A model generated the notes under the pieces. It did not search any database, was not told the DNA's origin, and saw only the letters and a list, made by a program, of their open reading frames with translations. Both the position numbers and the translations under genes were made by a program. A stretch of DNA of 64,000 bases, from positions 1 through 64,000 of the forward strand of contig CBFFRP010000284.1 of NCBI GenBank assembly GCA_965644295.1. The letters run 5' to 3'. The stretch is from Paraphysomonas bandaiensis (taxonomy: Eukaryota; Chrysophyceae). Below, one piece after another: positions 20,216 through 34,559 of this stretch (the stretch's first letter is position 1; each line of letters opens with the position of its first letter).

Positions 20216-20588
20216 TTACACCTTCTTTAAGTATGGGTTTGAAGACGGAATGCGGTAAGTATTGAATGCATTCTCGAATTTTGTGTAATTCTTCTTACGC
20301 GACTCGAACACCTCGACACCACGGATTTCCGAACTTCCTTTGGAAAGGTCAGATTTAGCTTGTCGAATGAAGTCATCCCTTCTATCCAATTGAAAGAAAT
20401 ATTCGGAATTTAAATGCCGGCGTTTCGGCTTTATACAGAGAGTGTTACAACATATAATATACAAGTATAGTTACGATTACCCTGTCGCGGGTAGCATCCA
20501 TTACAGATGCTCGAAGGGCTCCGCCAAAGTAAAAGACGAGAAAACCCACCGCTACCATTGCAGATGATGGGAGAGCGGCGTAAGGCAT
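20216..20588 (-). CDS. Probable complex I subunit NDUFA1 (MWFE)
   Basis: Two exons (20481-20588 and 20216-20428, intron 52 nt) give a 106-aa protein. It opens MPYAALPSSAMVAVGFLVFY, a single membrane helix. After the helix comes a basic matrix-side segment RDRPKRRHLNSEYFFQLDRRD. This matches the NDUFA1 layout: short N-terminus, one helix, then GRPKR...W...ERRD. NDUFA1 is an accessory subunit in the membrane arm of mitochondrial NADH dehydrogenase. The protein is longer than the 65-70 aa of plant and animal NDUFA1 because of a C-terminal extension (VFESRKKNYTKFENAF...). The assignment rests on pattern only. Confidence 0.55.
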
Positions 20589-21167
20589 GATTACTCTGAT
20601 ATAACACACATGTTAGTTATTAATTCATAATAATCCTTTAATTTACGTACATTTAAATGTTACAGGAACAACCTGAAGAGATAGTAATAATGTTTGATTA
20701 TTTTTTTAATTATTTAGAGTATTTGTGATGGCAATATCTCTACCAGAGACAATTGTGTGTAATTGATATGTATGCATATATGCATATATATATATATGTG
20801 TCGTAGCATATACAGAGAGTGCATAACATAAAACACATCACACATACAAGCATGCGTATATATTCCATATATAGTATACTCCAGTCATATAATGAAAGCA
20901 CCAGCAGCAAAATAGTGCGACCAACATACTGCTGTACATATACCAAACTCTGTATTTTAGTACCTTCAAGGGTGTGTACATATATACAGGTACTGGTGTA
21001 CATATATCTGGTACTGCTGTACACTAGTTTACAATACCAAATATATCTTTCACCAATACACATTATCCCCCTGCCTGATTATCATCCATTATACACTTAC
21101 TGTGAGTATGAACATCAACAAAATTTAATAAAAGTATTAACTACATAAATTTTAAATATAAATCTTG
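20589..21167. other. Intergenic stretch with promoter-type motifs
   Basis: It separates the divergent NDUFA1 and TPR genes. It contains alternating TA/CATA tracts near 20765-20800 and two copies of a TACTGCTGTACA motif (20927-20940 and 21011-21024). No gene is recognised. Confidence 0.5.
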
Positions 21168-22261
21168 ATGGCTCAACAAAGAAAACTAGTTACCAATGCT
21201 GCTGCACCGGAAAAAAGTAAGAGCGGATTATCTGGTATTTTCAAGAGTCGTAGACTCTCAGTTCATGAAAAAGGGACTAATAGAGGTACTCCTAGTTCTT
21301 TTGTAGCGGGAAAAGAGGGATTGGATGGAAATATGGCCATTGATTTGAATGATAACAGTGGAAGAAGATCTTCCAGCTCTTCATCACTACATTCGAGCCA
21401 GAGAAGTATGTTTGGATTGTGGAAGCGGTCTAAAATGGCTGATGATGGAATGGAAAAATCTAATCTTCGTCAAAACTCTATGTCCCCTAGAATTATTGAT
21501 ACACTAGATGTGAGAATGGAGGACGCGCTGTTGACTACACTTGATATTCCAAGTTACAGTGGTACTGGGACAGTAGCAGACCTGCGGAGATCACCGGCTT
21601 ACGCAGTTGCTTTAAAGGCTAATGAAGATGCTCTTTGCGCTACCGCAAATATTCTTGGGGACGACCACCCAGATGTCATATCCAGGAAACTTAGCACAGC
21701 AGACATATATAAAGGGTTGGGTATGTTTTCTTTTTCTGTGTTACTGCGGTGATGTCATATGTACTGACAGGCATGATGCGGGAAGCAGTAGACCTCTTGC
21801 AAGAAGTAATCGACAGTCAGAAACGCTCGAAGGGACTGAGCACTGACGAATTAGCGCGCACCCTGAATGACCTAGCGCTCATATATGGTGCCATAAACCG
21901 GCATCAGGAGGCTGAGGCCCTTTTCCAAGAAGTTGTCGCGATGCTCAGCAAAGCACATGATGGAGTACATCCTGATATCGCTGTGGCTCTGGGCAACATG
22001 GCGGTTATGATGCGGAAATCGTATCAGTACTCTCGTGCTATCTCAGTACATGAAAGGGCCGTCAAAGTGATGGGCGCAATAATGGGCAAAGACACGTCCG
22101 AGACTGCTTATCAGCGTGCCTTATTTGGTGTTACCCTCCTTCACGCTGGTGAAAAGGAAAGGGGGCAAGTCATGCTTACTGACGCCATTTCCCAGTTGAT
22201 AAAGTTAGGATATAAAAGTGACCACCAGTGGGTGAAAGTACTTCGGGCGGAGTTGACCTGA
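21168..22261 (+). CDS. Kinesin-light-chain-like TPR protein
   Basis: Two exons (21168-21720 and 21771-22261, intron 50 nt) give 347 aa. The first ~120 residues are Ser-rich and probably disordered (RRSSSSSSLHSSQRSMFGLW). The second half has tetratricopeptide repeats of the kinesin-light-chain type: ALKANEDALCATANILGDDHP, LARTLNDLALIYGAINRHQEAE and IAVALGNMAVMMRKSYQYSRA. These ~42-residue helical pairs bind peptide cargo or partners. There is no catalytic domain. Many protists carry such short TPR proteins of unknown partner. Start is the ATG at 21168. Confidence 0.75.
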
Positions 22262-22599
22262 TATTTGCTCTTATTCGAGCGTGTATATAGAGTATGAAAT
22301 GTTACATATTGTCACAACACGTATTTGGTAAGATGTAAATTTGGGTGTCTTTTTGAGGCTGTGATGCCATTGGTCAGTTATAAACTGGGCAGATGGTTGT
22401 AAGATGATTATATGCACAGTTAATAAACAAGTATTAACTTTTTTAGCTGTCGATTTGCTCAGATGAGAGAGAATATGTGCCAATCGAAACTCAAAACATT
22501 TTATTTTTGAATTAGTACGTTGTGTACAAAAGGAGTACCAGAGCAGTCACTACAGCTGATAACAAACACTCACGTTATATTTTGCACAAAATTATGCAT
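22262..22599. other. Intergenic stretch before the histone inverted repeat
   Basis: No gene or repeat is recognised. Homology to the right side of the histone repeat fades out here. Confidence 0.5.
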
Positions 22600-22941
22600 T
22601 TCCAAAAAATTCATGAACGTTAACTCAAGGGTAGAGTGGAACACAATGTAGAGTTACCGTAACCTGCAACACAAATGAACCACACTATAGTATCTACACA
22701 TGATAAATAATTACACATATAGCACTCTATAATATGTACCTTATAAAATGGCATTCTATAGAATCACAATAAACAACACCCACGACACGACTGAGAGTGA
22801 CACCACAACAAACATCACTCGTCTTTGAGAGAACCGTTGGCACACTGCATCGATAATATAACTTACACACCCATTGGTAAACTAATATTGAACAAAGTAT
22901 AAAGACAAAACATGAAGCGATATTGAATTCCATAAAATGAA

Positions 22942-22957
22942 GGTGTTGAAAAACACC
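22942..22957 (-). promoter_or_regulatory. Histone mRNA 3' stem-loop (H3, left copy)
   Basis: On the minus strand it reads GGTGTTTTTCAACACC: a 6-bp stem with a 4-nt UUUC loop, 36 nt after the H3 stop. This matches the replication-dependent histone stem-loop bound by SLBP. Confidence 0.88.
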
Positions 22958-22993
22958 TATTCTTTTGATTTTTTATAAAAGGAAACCGAATGC

Positions 22994-23988
<995 letters not shown>

Positions 23989-24022
23989 ATATTCAACAAC
24001 ATTTGACTGCATTACAAAAATA

Positions 24023-24038
24023 GGTGTTTTTAAACACC
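24023..24038 (+). promoter_or_regulatory. Histone mRNA 3' stem-loop (H4, left copy)
   Basis: GGTGTTTTTAAACACC: 6-bp stem and UUUA loop, 35 nt after the H4 stop. Confidence 0.88.
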
Positions 24039-24238
24039 ACTTATACATGGATTCTATATCACTCAATGATAGTGCTTGTAACTGCACAATTTTGATGAGA
24101 GTATGCCGCGGTATTAGACCTTCTGGTTTGAGTATTTAGTAGGTGTGGGTGTGTGTTATTTTTGTCATTAGGATATATATGTAGCAGCAACATCTTTCCT
24201 TGCTTTATGTTTTCTATCCTCTTAAGCGTTATTATCTT

Positions 24239-25019
24239 CAATAGGTCTTCTAATTCTTCGGTGCTATCATCATTTCATTTTGTACGTACTTAACCTTCGT
24301 CGGTTATAGTTATTGTTTTGCTGTATTGGGCTTGCAGAAGCCTATTTGATTCTATTGCTACTTGTTACTGCAAAGTTTACTAATACGGGAACTAGATGGG
24401 TACGTAATCGAATAACGGCCTTGATACGTACTTCAACTAGTATAGTGATCATCCACAATGAAATTGTGTGCTATAGTAGTGTTGACAATTTAGGAATAAC
24501 ACGATGTCAGAGAATATGGTGTTTAAGAAACTGATATTCGAAGAATCTGTAAATATGTAGAGTCATAGAATACAATGAATGGTAAAGAGTACAATTCTTA
24601 TATTAATAAGATATTATCTTATATCGTCACTATGTCCCTATACCTTGTCCCTAGTCATATTTACTACTAATTCCACACCATGGTTACTGCCCGTATACGT
24701 TTATACGAAAACATAACAAGTAGATATTATTGCTACATCTAATAGCATCTGGCCTTAAACTTGGTGATATTAAGATTGCTATGTGTATCAGCCGCTGTTA
24801 TTACAAAGTATTAAAAACCTATAAACTTTACAAATAACAACGACAAGTAAATTAGAAAGAACGGATATCAAGCATATCAGAGATATTATTGTGCACTATG
24901 TGTTGTTCTTCACTCGCTAGGGATTCTATGGGATCAACTGGACTAAAAGTAATCAGTTTAGTACGTACAAAAGAAATAGAAGAGCTATTGAAGACTCATT
25001 ATCACCCTATAGCTACTTC
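24239..25019. other. Unique spacer at the centre of the histone inverted repeat
   Basis: This 781-bp AT-rich stretch has no counterpart across the axis. I see no gene in it; the short frame at 24313-24534 has no support. Confidence 0.7.
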
Positions 25020-25219
25020 AAGATAATAACGCTTAAGAGGATAGAAAACATAAAGCAAGGAAAGATGTTGCTGCTACATATATATCCTAATGACAAAAAT
25101 AACACACACCCACACCTACTAAATACTCAAACCAGAAGGTCTAATACCGCGGCATACTCTCATCAAAATTGTGCAGTTACAAGCACTATCATTGAGTGAT
25201 ATAGAATCCATGTATAAGT

Positions 25220-25235
25220 GGTGTTTAAAAACACC
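25220..25235 (-). promoter_or_regulatory. Histone mRNA 3' stem-loop (H4, right copy)
   Basis: Mirror copy of 24023-24038, on the minus strand. Confidence 0.88.
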
Positions 25236-25269
25236 TATTTTTGTAATGCAGTCAAATGTTGTTGAATAT

Positions 25270-26264
<995 letters not shown>

Positions 26265-26300
26265 GCATTCGGTTTCCTTTTATAAAAAATCAAAAGAATA

Positions 26301-26316
26301 GGTGTTTTTCAACACC
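26301..26316 (+). promoter_or_regulatory. Histone mRNA 3' stem-loop (H3, right copy)
   Basis: GGTGTTTTTCAACACC, mirror copy of 22942-22957. Confidence 0.88.
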
Positions 26317-26675
26317 TTCATTTTATGGAATTGACACAATATCGTTTCATGTTTTGTCTTTATACTTTGTTCAATATTAGTTTACCAATGGGTGTGTAAG
26401 TTATATTATCGATGCAGTGTGCCAACGGTTCTCTCAAAGACGAGTGATGTTTGTTGTGGTGTCACTCTCAGTCGTGTCGTGGGTGTTGTTTATTGTGATT
26501 CTATAGAATGCCTTTTTATAAGGTACATATTATAGAGTGCTATATGTGTAATTATTTATCATGCGTAAAATTTTATTGAAACTATAGTGTGGTTCATTTG
26601 TGTTACAGATTTACGGTAACTCTACATTGTGTTCTACTCTACCCTTGGGTTAACGTTCATGAGTTTTTGGAAGTG

Positions 26676-28106
26676 ACTTACTTTTATTCAGAATTTGGGA
26701 GACAGTTTTAGTGCTGATTGTTGAACCGTAGCTGTTGTGACTCCTTCATACTATCTACTGAAATTATCCTTACGGGCTAGGGTTTATGTCTCTTAAGTAT
26801 CCCATATCATTATATAGCAGTAAGCAGCACTTTCTACGGGCACGACATTACAGGGGCACACACCTGTTTAGAAAAGCTGAATGGCTGTACTATGCGTAAT
26901 GCTACACCAATATGATGCTGTTTCTGATAGCTCATTGACATTACTATCTTACTTAATAGTTATTGCTGAGTGAGTGTTGTAATAGTGACGATGTTGCCAC
27001 GTATATATCAGAGGATGAGTATGGTAAAAATTGCGATTGTTGCTAAAGCATTATGTAATTTGTGTTTGGCAGCGTAGTGGATAAGGTGTATTAAAGTGAG
27101 CTTATGGCTAGTACTAAAAATGGAACATATGCATGTATTTAGCTGCTGATTATTGACATTATTATACACATTACAATAGTATTGTTGGGCCAGTTAGAGA
27201 AGTATTGCAACATTGGATATCGTAAGCTAATTTACCACTACTGTTGAATACCCTGCTCCCTGGCCCTGATATTGACAATGTTGTTTACTGCATTTTATAT
27301 CGGGTGAGAAACAGCGGTATTAAGGAAAAGGAGTAATGTTATGAAGCTATAACTTAGGGAAAAGTACAGGAGTTATTAGATACACAACAAGTAGATATGG
27401 CAGTTAAGCACGAAATGACTGTCAGAGGCAACACAGCAATGACGTGATATGATTGACAGTAATTCTATACTATATTTCCCATAAGAATATTTCGACTAGA
27501 CAGAATACATTAGAAGTATACTGATCAACTATTATCGATGAAATCGCAGAATGTATATGACAGTAGCTGCTTTTAATTCAATTTCGGTTCAAGAATATCA
27601 AAATTCATCTATATATTTAATAGAATTTGAGCTGAGATTGAGAATAATATTAAATGAAACTCATACATAGCGTAGCTTGATTAATGAAGCAATCTCAGCT
27701 ATTTCATGTAACAATTGAATCACTGTAGTGGTTCATGTGGATATGGATCACACTCCTCTATATGATTGCTGTGGACATGTACAGCAGTATGATGGACATA
27801 GGACACAGCCGTAGTATATGTATTGTATATAGAGTATGTGGTATGTATGTATGTATGTACGAAGTACTCTGCTGGTGTATGTGTGTACAGATATACCCAT
27901 ATATAGAGCAGTACATGTATGTATCATACACAAGATGTTCGAGAAAACCCAGTAGCCAATCAAATCACCTCATGAGCTATGATCGTTTAATATACATATA
28001 CATACACACACATATATATATATATATAATCTTGACCTTCTTACACACTGTATGTACAATCACATTCACATCACACTGAACGTTCAGTAAAATAAGTAAA
28101 TTTATC
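26676..28106. other. Intergenic stretch with an old dispersed repeat
   Basis: It contains the relative of the 11330-11545 repeat at about 27095-27310, a short (GTAT)n tract at 27840-27860, a GTACAGCAGTATGATG motif at 27779-27794 and a TA tract at 28010-28028 just before the next gene. No gene is recognised. Confidence 0.55.
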
Positions 28107-28427
28107 ATGAGTATCTGGCAACGTCGTTGTTTATATATTATTTTATTAGTCTTATCTCTGATTATGACTGTTGAGAGCAAACGTCGTAAGAGGAGAGGTG
28201 CACGTGCTTCCACTCGTGGCCCAAGACATTCTATGACTCAATTCGTATATGTTGTGCTGTTTTTCATAGGCTTAGTCGTTGTCCCATTGGTTATAACATT
28301 CATCTACAAAGTAGCTAATGATCCCGCCATCCCCGGCATCATTAAACACATGTGGGCCAATTTCAAAGAAAATGGGTTCGGCTATCTTGGTAACGACAGA
28401 AAGAAGAAGAGTCGTAAAGTAAAATGA
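28107..28427 (+). CDS. Small predicted membrane protein, unknown function
   Basis: The single-exon 106-aa protein is not recognised. Residues ~8-23 (CLYIILLVLSLIMTV) are a signal peptide or first membrane helix. A basic loop (KRRKRRGARASTRGPRH) and a second hydrophobic helix at ~45-66 (FVYVVLFFIGLVVVPLVITF) follow. The tail ends GNDRKKKSRKVK; its KxxxK/KKxx-like basic ending could keep it in the ER. Two helices and a charged tail fit a small ER or secretory-pathway membrane subunit, but that is inference. A promoter-like TA tract lies directly upstream and no intron signs are seen. Confidence 0.65.
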   Translation: MSIWQRRCLYIILLVLSLIMTVESKRRKRRGARASTRGPRHSMTQFVYVVLFFIGLVVVPLVITFIYKVANDPAIPGIIKHMWANFKENGFGYLGNDRKKKSRKVK

Positions 28428-29165
28428 AACATTTTGTTGTTATTTACGTATATTGTGTAATTTAATTGGAGTTACAAGGAGTATGTATTAAAGTTTATAG
28501 TAATCAATCTAGTAAATAATTAAGAGTTTTTTCTGGACTGGTAGATATATCTAACTATGTAAGGGTTCAAAATAATGTTAATATAACTTCTGATGTGTAC
28601 TCGCTGCATGTATATCATTACTTTTACTCATACACAGTACACACCAAGAGCCTGTGTATTGTAGTCGATCAGGCCCACAGCCAAATTACGATAGCTACGA
28701 GATGAATTCCTTGGCTTCATAAGCTTTAAATGAAATTTATACCCATGTATTCGAAGTTGATGAACGTGTGGGCGGGTAAGTAATCTCTAGACGACAGGAT
28801 ATTCTTAATACGTACAGGCATAATTATATTATATTGTAGTATAGTAGAAAGCATTATTGAAAACAAGATAAAGGTGCAATAAGAAAAACGCTTATTTTAC
28901 ATGTTATATATATTTTGAAAAATAAATTACCCACTCGTATTCACTTCCTGCATATTGAATAATTAATGCGTAGATCATTCAGCCCAGCCGATACTAAATT
29001 GACATTTAATACAATATATTTACATGATGTGGAATGTATAGCTCGTGAAACAAGTTGGAATCACGAACTATATAAATTATAAGTTGATATCGATAGAACG
29101 ATTTCACTTCGTATGCTGCATTTTCATGTTTATGCAACCAGATCATAGCGCATCACAAATAATGC
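28428..29165. other. Intergenic stretch
   Basis: Convergent gene ends flank AT-rich sequence. Nothing is recognised. Confidence 0.6.
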
Positions 29166-31279
29166 TTATGTTCGTTTTGTTCTCAACATAATCGCATGCT
29201 GTTCCCGCCTCAATGCACCAATCAGAGACCTTCCTATTACATCTTGCCTGCGGTTCGAATCCGCTTCTTCTACCCACGCAGCTCCTTCCTCCTCCTGCCG
29301 CGCTTGTCGAATTTCACCAGCGAATAAAGCGGATATTGACGTCGCATTCATTGCCAACAAGTCAGCCCCAGTAACATTAGGAGGGAGTGCGAGCTGAGAA
29401 AATCTTCCCCCCTCGACAGCAGCAAGCCAAACACTTAAGTGTTCATTCGTCCAGGTTTCAACTGGTGACTGCAACAGAGCAGCACCATTAATGAGCACAG
29501 GTACAGTAGTTGTACCCGATATTTCCTGCAGCGAAACATCCATCATTGTTACATGCTCCAGAGTATTTATGGTATGTTCAATATCCGTTGGAGTCGGAGA
29601 GACTGTGGCAAGTATACATGTGTGATGATCTGCTCCCATAACAAAGCATTCCCTCAAAATTCGAGTTAACAGTGATGCTCGGTACGGAGCTTTCGTAAAA
29701 CGACTTCCAACAGTGATAACACTCTGTTTCTTTCTGTTTCGACTATTATGTACAGGAGCTATTGCTCCCTTGGGTAAAATCTCATTGTATTTATTGGAGG
29801 TCGATTCAGATACGGTACTCGTTGGCTTTGTTATTGTACATTTGCCTGTTAAAGTTCCAACTGAGACCTGTAAAAGCAAGCACTTGTTCACAATAATGTA
29901 TGTACAAGGTTATATGTAACCCACTTTTCCTGTTCTTTCATAGTTGTATGCTCGAAAGCAATCCTTCAAAGCCATTAAGCTGGAGTTGATGACAGCGCTC
30001 TCTCGGTGTTCGGCTGCAGTCATACTAACTGTCTCATAATTCCTTTCCGATCCCGCTAAGTCCACTAAACGAAGTTTTGAACTCATTTCACAGAAACCTT
30101 CAGACCCACATGACTTGAATGGGTGCACATAGATTGTGCACACAGCATGCGACCGCGAAGAAATCGGGTTTCGCTCAGTAACTTTACTGATTTAACCACC
30201 ACGTCAGTGCTTTAATAAACATGGTAGTTAAAAACGTACCTAGATCTTAACGATAGAGCACCGCGGAGGATAGACATAAAGACCGAGCTTTCTAGGTTTG
30301 GTACCTCAGCAACTTTGCACCCACGAACGTGGACAGTGCTATTTTCGTCAGCACGAATATGGACCACTTGTCTGCTATTCAGGAGGTCATAACACTTCGT
30401 TCCGTGAAGCTCATAAAACGTAATAGCAACATCTTTCCCAGAGAGTTGATTGGAAATATACTCTAGAGCTCCCAGCAATGAGTGCGTCTTGCCTGAGAAA
30501 ACATTAACCTAATAATACAGCACATACACCAAAACCTGTTCCAGTTTGTCCATAGAATAGCATAGTAGCATCTCTGCCGTCTTCAACTCGTTGCAATAAA
30601 GGCGCAACAGTGTGGTGACAGACTTCAATATTAGCAGCCTGTGCCCCAAAACACCTACTAACGAAGTAGTTCCGATGAGTCATTGTCAGTTGTCGTCCAT
30701 TTCTTGCAAGGCGACCATCATGCACCACAACAGCATTATGCAAAGTGTCGGTGTTGACAACATCATACGTTCGAGATGACATTTCTACATCCAACAGAGG
30801 GCGCTTCCGTACAAATATTCGAAAAGGACAACTTGATTCAAAGTTGTCTTTCATTGACCGGAGATAGCTGTGATATTCATTCGACACAGTTGTTGTTACT
30901 AGTGGTCCGTATCCGTGAAAAGCATATTCAACAATAATTCTTATCACTTCATGATTTAATTTAAATACTCTGAAAGATAAGATTACACATCATACATACA
31001 TGTTACTTATATCGGATCAACCTGCTATTAGAATCACTAAGAAGTTTAATCAATTCCACAATAATATCATATTGTCTTATCACTGATGTCAGTTCATCAC
31101 GATATCGAAGATTAGCCTCACTATTAATCATATATAACAATAATATATATAAGTATCAGATTACTATACCGATGAGAGTAATGAGCTCGTCCATCACTAA
31201 TAGCACCTTTCCATTTTGCATCTTGTATTAATTTCCTCTGATTTCTTATATCTTCTCCTAATTCAAACTGTGTATTCAT
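29166..31279 (-). CDS. Kinesin-13-like protein with C-terminal SAM-like domain
   Basis: Six exons keep frame: 31170-31279, 31022-31120, 30536-30969, 30240-30492, 29925-30186, 29166-29867, giving 619 aa. The motor domain begins near residue 100 with RIFVRKRPLLDVE, the VRKRPL strand of kinesin-13 (microtubule depolymerase) family members. The P-loop GQTGTGKT is at 210-217 and is split by an intron. Switch I is NPISSRSH (305-312) and switch II is LVDLAGSE (339-346). Between INSSLMALKDCFRA and the usual PYRxSxLT block (from P447) there is a long insertion with RNRKK, in the place of loop 12. The C-terminal ~100 residues include ETWTNEHLSVWLAAVEGGRF ... ADLLAMNATSI, a SAM-like fold. KIF24, an animal kinesin-13, also has a SAM domain, but N-terminal. 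Confidence 0.82.
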
Positions 31280-31764
31280 TATATATGATAATGTTAGTAT
31301 GTTATAGTATGGGACTGATATATGAAGATGTTATATGGATCATCTTATAAGAAGCATCCCCATAGCATCCTATGTCGACATTCTCATATATTTACTAGAG
31401 ATTTCATGTATGTATGTATCTATTGAATACGTCGTTCTGTACCATATTCTCCATTATTTAAAATACAGTCTATTGAAAATGTATGTTTTCATTTAAAAAC
31501 CCTTATTTTCTATAACATAAACTGAGGATATATAATCACTTCTACCTATAAATCGGTTGAATATGAACCTAAGAATTCCAAAACTGCCAACGGCAACATA
31601 CATACATACATACTTACATCTCTACATACATATACATATATATGACCCTGTGAGAACAGTTTACTACTCCATTATCCCTCAATGGCTCATTTAAACTGAC
31701 TCATCTCAGTACTCTCTCTTCCCTGTATCCCTTATTAATGACCAGTGTATAGTATAGTTAGAGT
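31280..31764. other. Intergenic stretch between divergent genes
   Basis: It holds CATA and TA microsatellite tracts at 31600-31645, about 120 bp before the next start. No gene is seen. Confidence 0.6.
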
Positions 31765-34559
31765 ATGATGCTCATTAAGGGTATGATAAACTGGTATCAT
31801 CAACTACCTATGGAGAGACGATTACTCGAACGTCGTCTTACACGAGCATTTATAATCATATTATTATTAATGGTTATGATAGCTCAGCTGGCAACATATG
31901 AGAAAGGAGAGTCAGGGTCACCTACTCTCGTTAACTGGTCTGCAGGAGCTCTACAATTTCAATTCGCTCTTGCTATAATGATATTAATAGCTCAAGCATC
32001 GAGTGAATGTGTATTTTCTACAGTAAATGTTCTCATTTGTCTTGACCTTTTAATGGTGGAAGTTTTAATTGGGTTAATGACATTAGACATGCAGGGTGCG
32101 TTTATTTTGCGAATAGTTGGTTACATAATGGCATCTAGCCTGGAACTAATATCATCAACGGGCTACAAAGAATGGACACTTTTTGGACTATTTGTATCTC
32201 TTGGTGTCGAGCTGGTATCATGGCTTACGTTGATTCCCATTCAACAGCACGGTTTGAAGACATCCCAGACCTATTCTACCGTGAGTGTGCTCTACTCGCT
32301 GATATCTCTTGGTCTAGGATCAGTAGTGTGGGTATATATGAGTTATGTTCCAAGTCTTTCCAGCAAGCGTACACAGCAAAAGAGTGATGCAGAAAATGTT
32401 TACCGCGTGTTTCGATATGACGACGCTGTGTACGCACTTTCTCCCGAGGAAAATGACACTGAAATTCTCCCTCAAAGCCCAGCACTCAGCGGCGGGCGAT
32501 CTTACTACAGTGTAGATCAGGAGGACTGGGAAGTTGCATCTTTGCGATTGGGGGACCCTTCCCACTCCATTGTCAATCGGATTATGATTGGTCTTCATGC
32601 TGCAGTTACTCTTATTGCTTTCCTTGTTGGCCAGCGAGTATTTGGGGACCTCACTGAGTCCATTCTATTCGGCGTTGTGGTAAATCCAGCGTTTTCGTTG
32701 TGGCAGGTACCTCTAAGCCTTGTGGGGAAGTTTTTCTGACGTTGTGGTTGAGTATAGGTGTGCAAGGTGTTTATGACGACTACTACTGGTCGTAAAATTA
32801 CAGAATTGAAACACCAGCGCAACCTTCTCAAAGCTCACAAGGACACACTCAAGACCCTTAACACTTTATCGACTGAGCTTAAGTGGCCGGCTAGCACTAT
32901 TCGTGGTATCGTTATTCCTATGGAGGCTGGCGCTGTGAGTGTAAAATAAGGTGTATCTATTGCTATGACAATGTTATACTGTATGCATAGGCTACCCCAA
33001 TGGAAAGAACTATGCGTGCGCTATTATGGGCGGGACACACAGCACGCATGCTGGAGGTAGTATTGCATTGATGAATAGAAATAGCAATAGTATAAATGTG
33101 ATTCTCACTTTCAGGTCGCGACAGAGGTCGCTCTAAATAGCTTGTCTAAAGTACCACGACGGCTATTCTTGCGCCATGTCATTGTCACTTTCGGTACATG
33201 TCTTAATTGTCAGAGCCTTTCCGCCGTGAAGGTTCTATATTTTTCCTTTTGTCAGCTGATCGTAATTGTTTTCGAAGGATATGCATACGCTGGTAACAGT
33301 GGCCATAGATAATTCTACACAGGATGATGGTGAGGGGACGGCTGATGTGCGGCATCTGGGCAATGCTTCTAACAAAATCAATGTAAGTCCTTGTTCCTTC
33401 CTTCATGTGATCACATGACGTATTTGCAAAGCATCATGCGTCCGGAATAGCAGTGGTTGCGAACCATGACACACTACTTTATGGATTTCTTGGCCTGCAT
33501 AGCTTGATCGTGAAGCTTGCAGACCCTCATCAAGAAATAAAGTTTGGCATATCAATTGCCGTGGATTCGAATAGCGGGACTGTGAGTACACTTCCTGCGC
33601 TTCTTATATGTGCATTGTATGACGGGCAGTATATAGGCCCGCGTGAGTGTTACGGTCTCTCATTGGGGAGAGGTTCCTATGTGGTCCGACGGCGGCCTTA
33701 TTACGGCAGCACGAAGAGAGCGCCCTGCGGCTACTGCCGCTCAATTGGACCGCGATTCAGATGCTCTCCAAGTACGTATTTCGACGTTTTCTTGTGGTTC
33801 TAAGATTTACCTAGACTCTGGTGGAGAGTATCCGGGATCGCCTAGATGCTACAATTGCCTCAAGGTCTAACGGACGACTTTGCTCCACTTCTCTTAAGTT
33901 TTCACTTCCTTTGGGGAATAGAGAAGTAGAGGGCATGTGGAAGCCAAGGTAGATGACGAGTAACTATTACGAACTCTTTGTTAATCAATTCTAGGTCTAT
34001 GAAATCTCCTTGGGTTTTGATTATCGACGATTCGAAAGTCTGTAGGAAAATAGTTCGGGCAAACATTTTGCGCATGCTCCCCATGGCGCAGGTGTGATTC
34101 CTTAGATATATGTGTTTCTGCGTTAGTCAGTTCTGTAGGTCGAGGAGTGTGCAACTTCTAAAGCAGCCATGACAGCAGTGGCCCGCTGTGGGTCCGAGCA
34201 GTTTGATTATATTCTTGTTGATTACGTAATCAGTTCCAACGAGAGGTGTATTGGTGGTGCGTGAATTTTTGTACAATTTAATTTAGAAATGTTTATGCCA
34301 CAATGCAGGCGGCGTGCAACTTTGTGCCAAGATTCGGCAATTTACAAAGCATGCGACCATTATTGGTAAGAGTCATGTGGTCGAGTTAATGTGTACTAGT
34401 TTAACCCCGATGTTATGTCCAGGTATTACTGGAGACAACTATGGAGTAGCACTTTCAGATTTTCTCTTAAATGGAGCCGACCTGGCTTATTTGAAGCCGG
34501 TATCATCGGTTATGTTAAGTGAAGTATTTAGTTACCACTTACGTGGCGAATATGAGTAA
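31765..34559 (+). CDS. Membrane hybrid histidine-kinase-like protein with receiver domain
   Basis: Twelve exons keep frame: 31765-32706, 32758-32934, 32991-33056, 33115-33231, 33278-33382, 33432-33581, 33637-33864, 33899-33948, 33995-34091, 34139-34256, 34309-34365, 34423-34559, giving 747 aa. The first ~300 residues have six or more membrane helices (FIIILLLMVMIAQLA, ALAIMILIAQA, others). A helical segment follows with NTLSTELKWPAS, where a histidine-kinase H-box would read SHELRTP; the phospho-acceptor His position is T353. A weak ATPase-like region ends GSKIYLDSGG ... FSLPLG, like the end of HATPase domains. The C-terminal receiver domain is intact by motif: D623-D624, phospho-acceptor D672 (ILVDY), T705 (GITGD), K727 (LKPV). 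It may act as a sensor signalling through a phosphorelay. One intron is only 34 nt. Middle exons are the least certain. Confidence 0.65.

Noticed and set aside
29225-29265. tRNA-like GGTTCGAATCC box
   Set aside because: It lies in the coding exon of the kinesin, has only a 4-bp T-stem, and no A box, anticodon arm or acceptor stem can be built around it.
33772-33814. An extra intron in the kinase-like gene after 33771
   Set aside because: It breaks the frame of the next exon. Reading through gives a continuous frame with the plausible ATPase-end motif IYLDSGG...FSLPLG.
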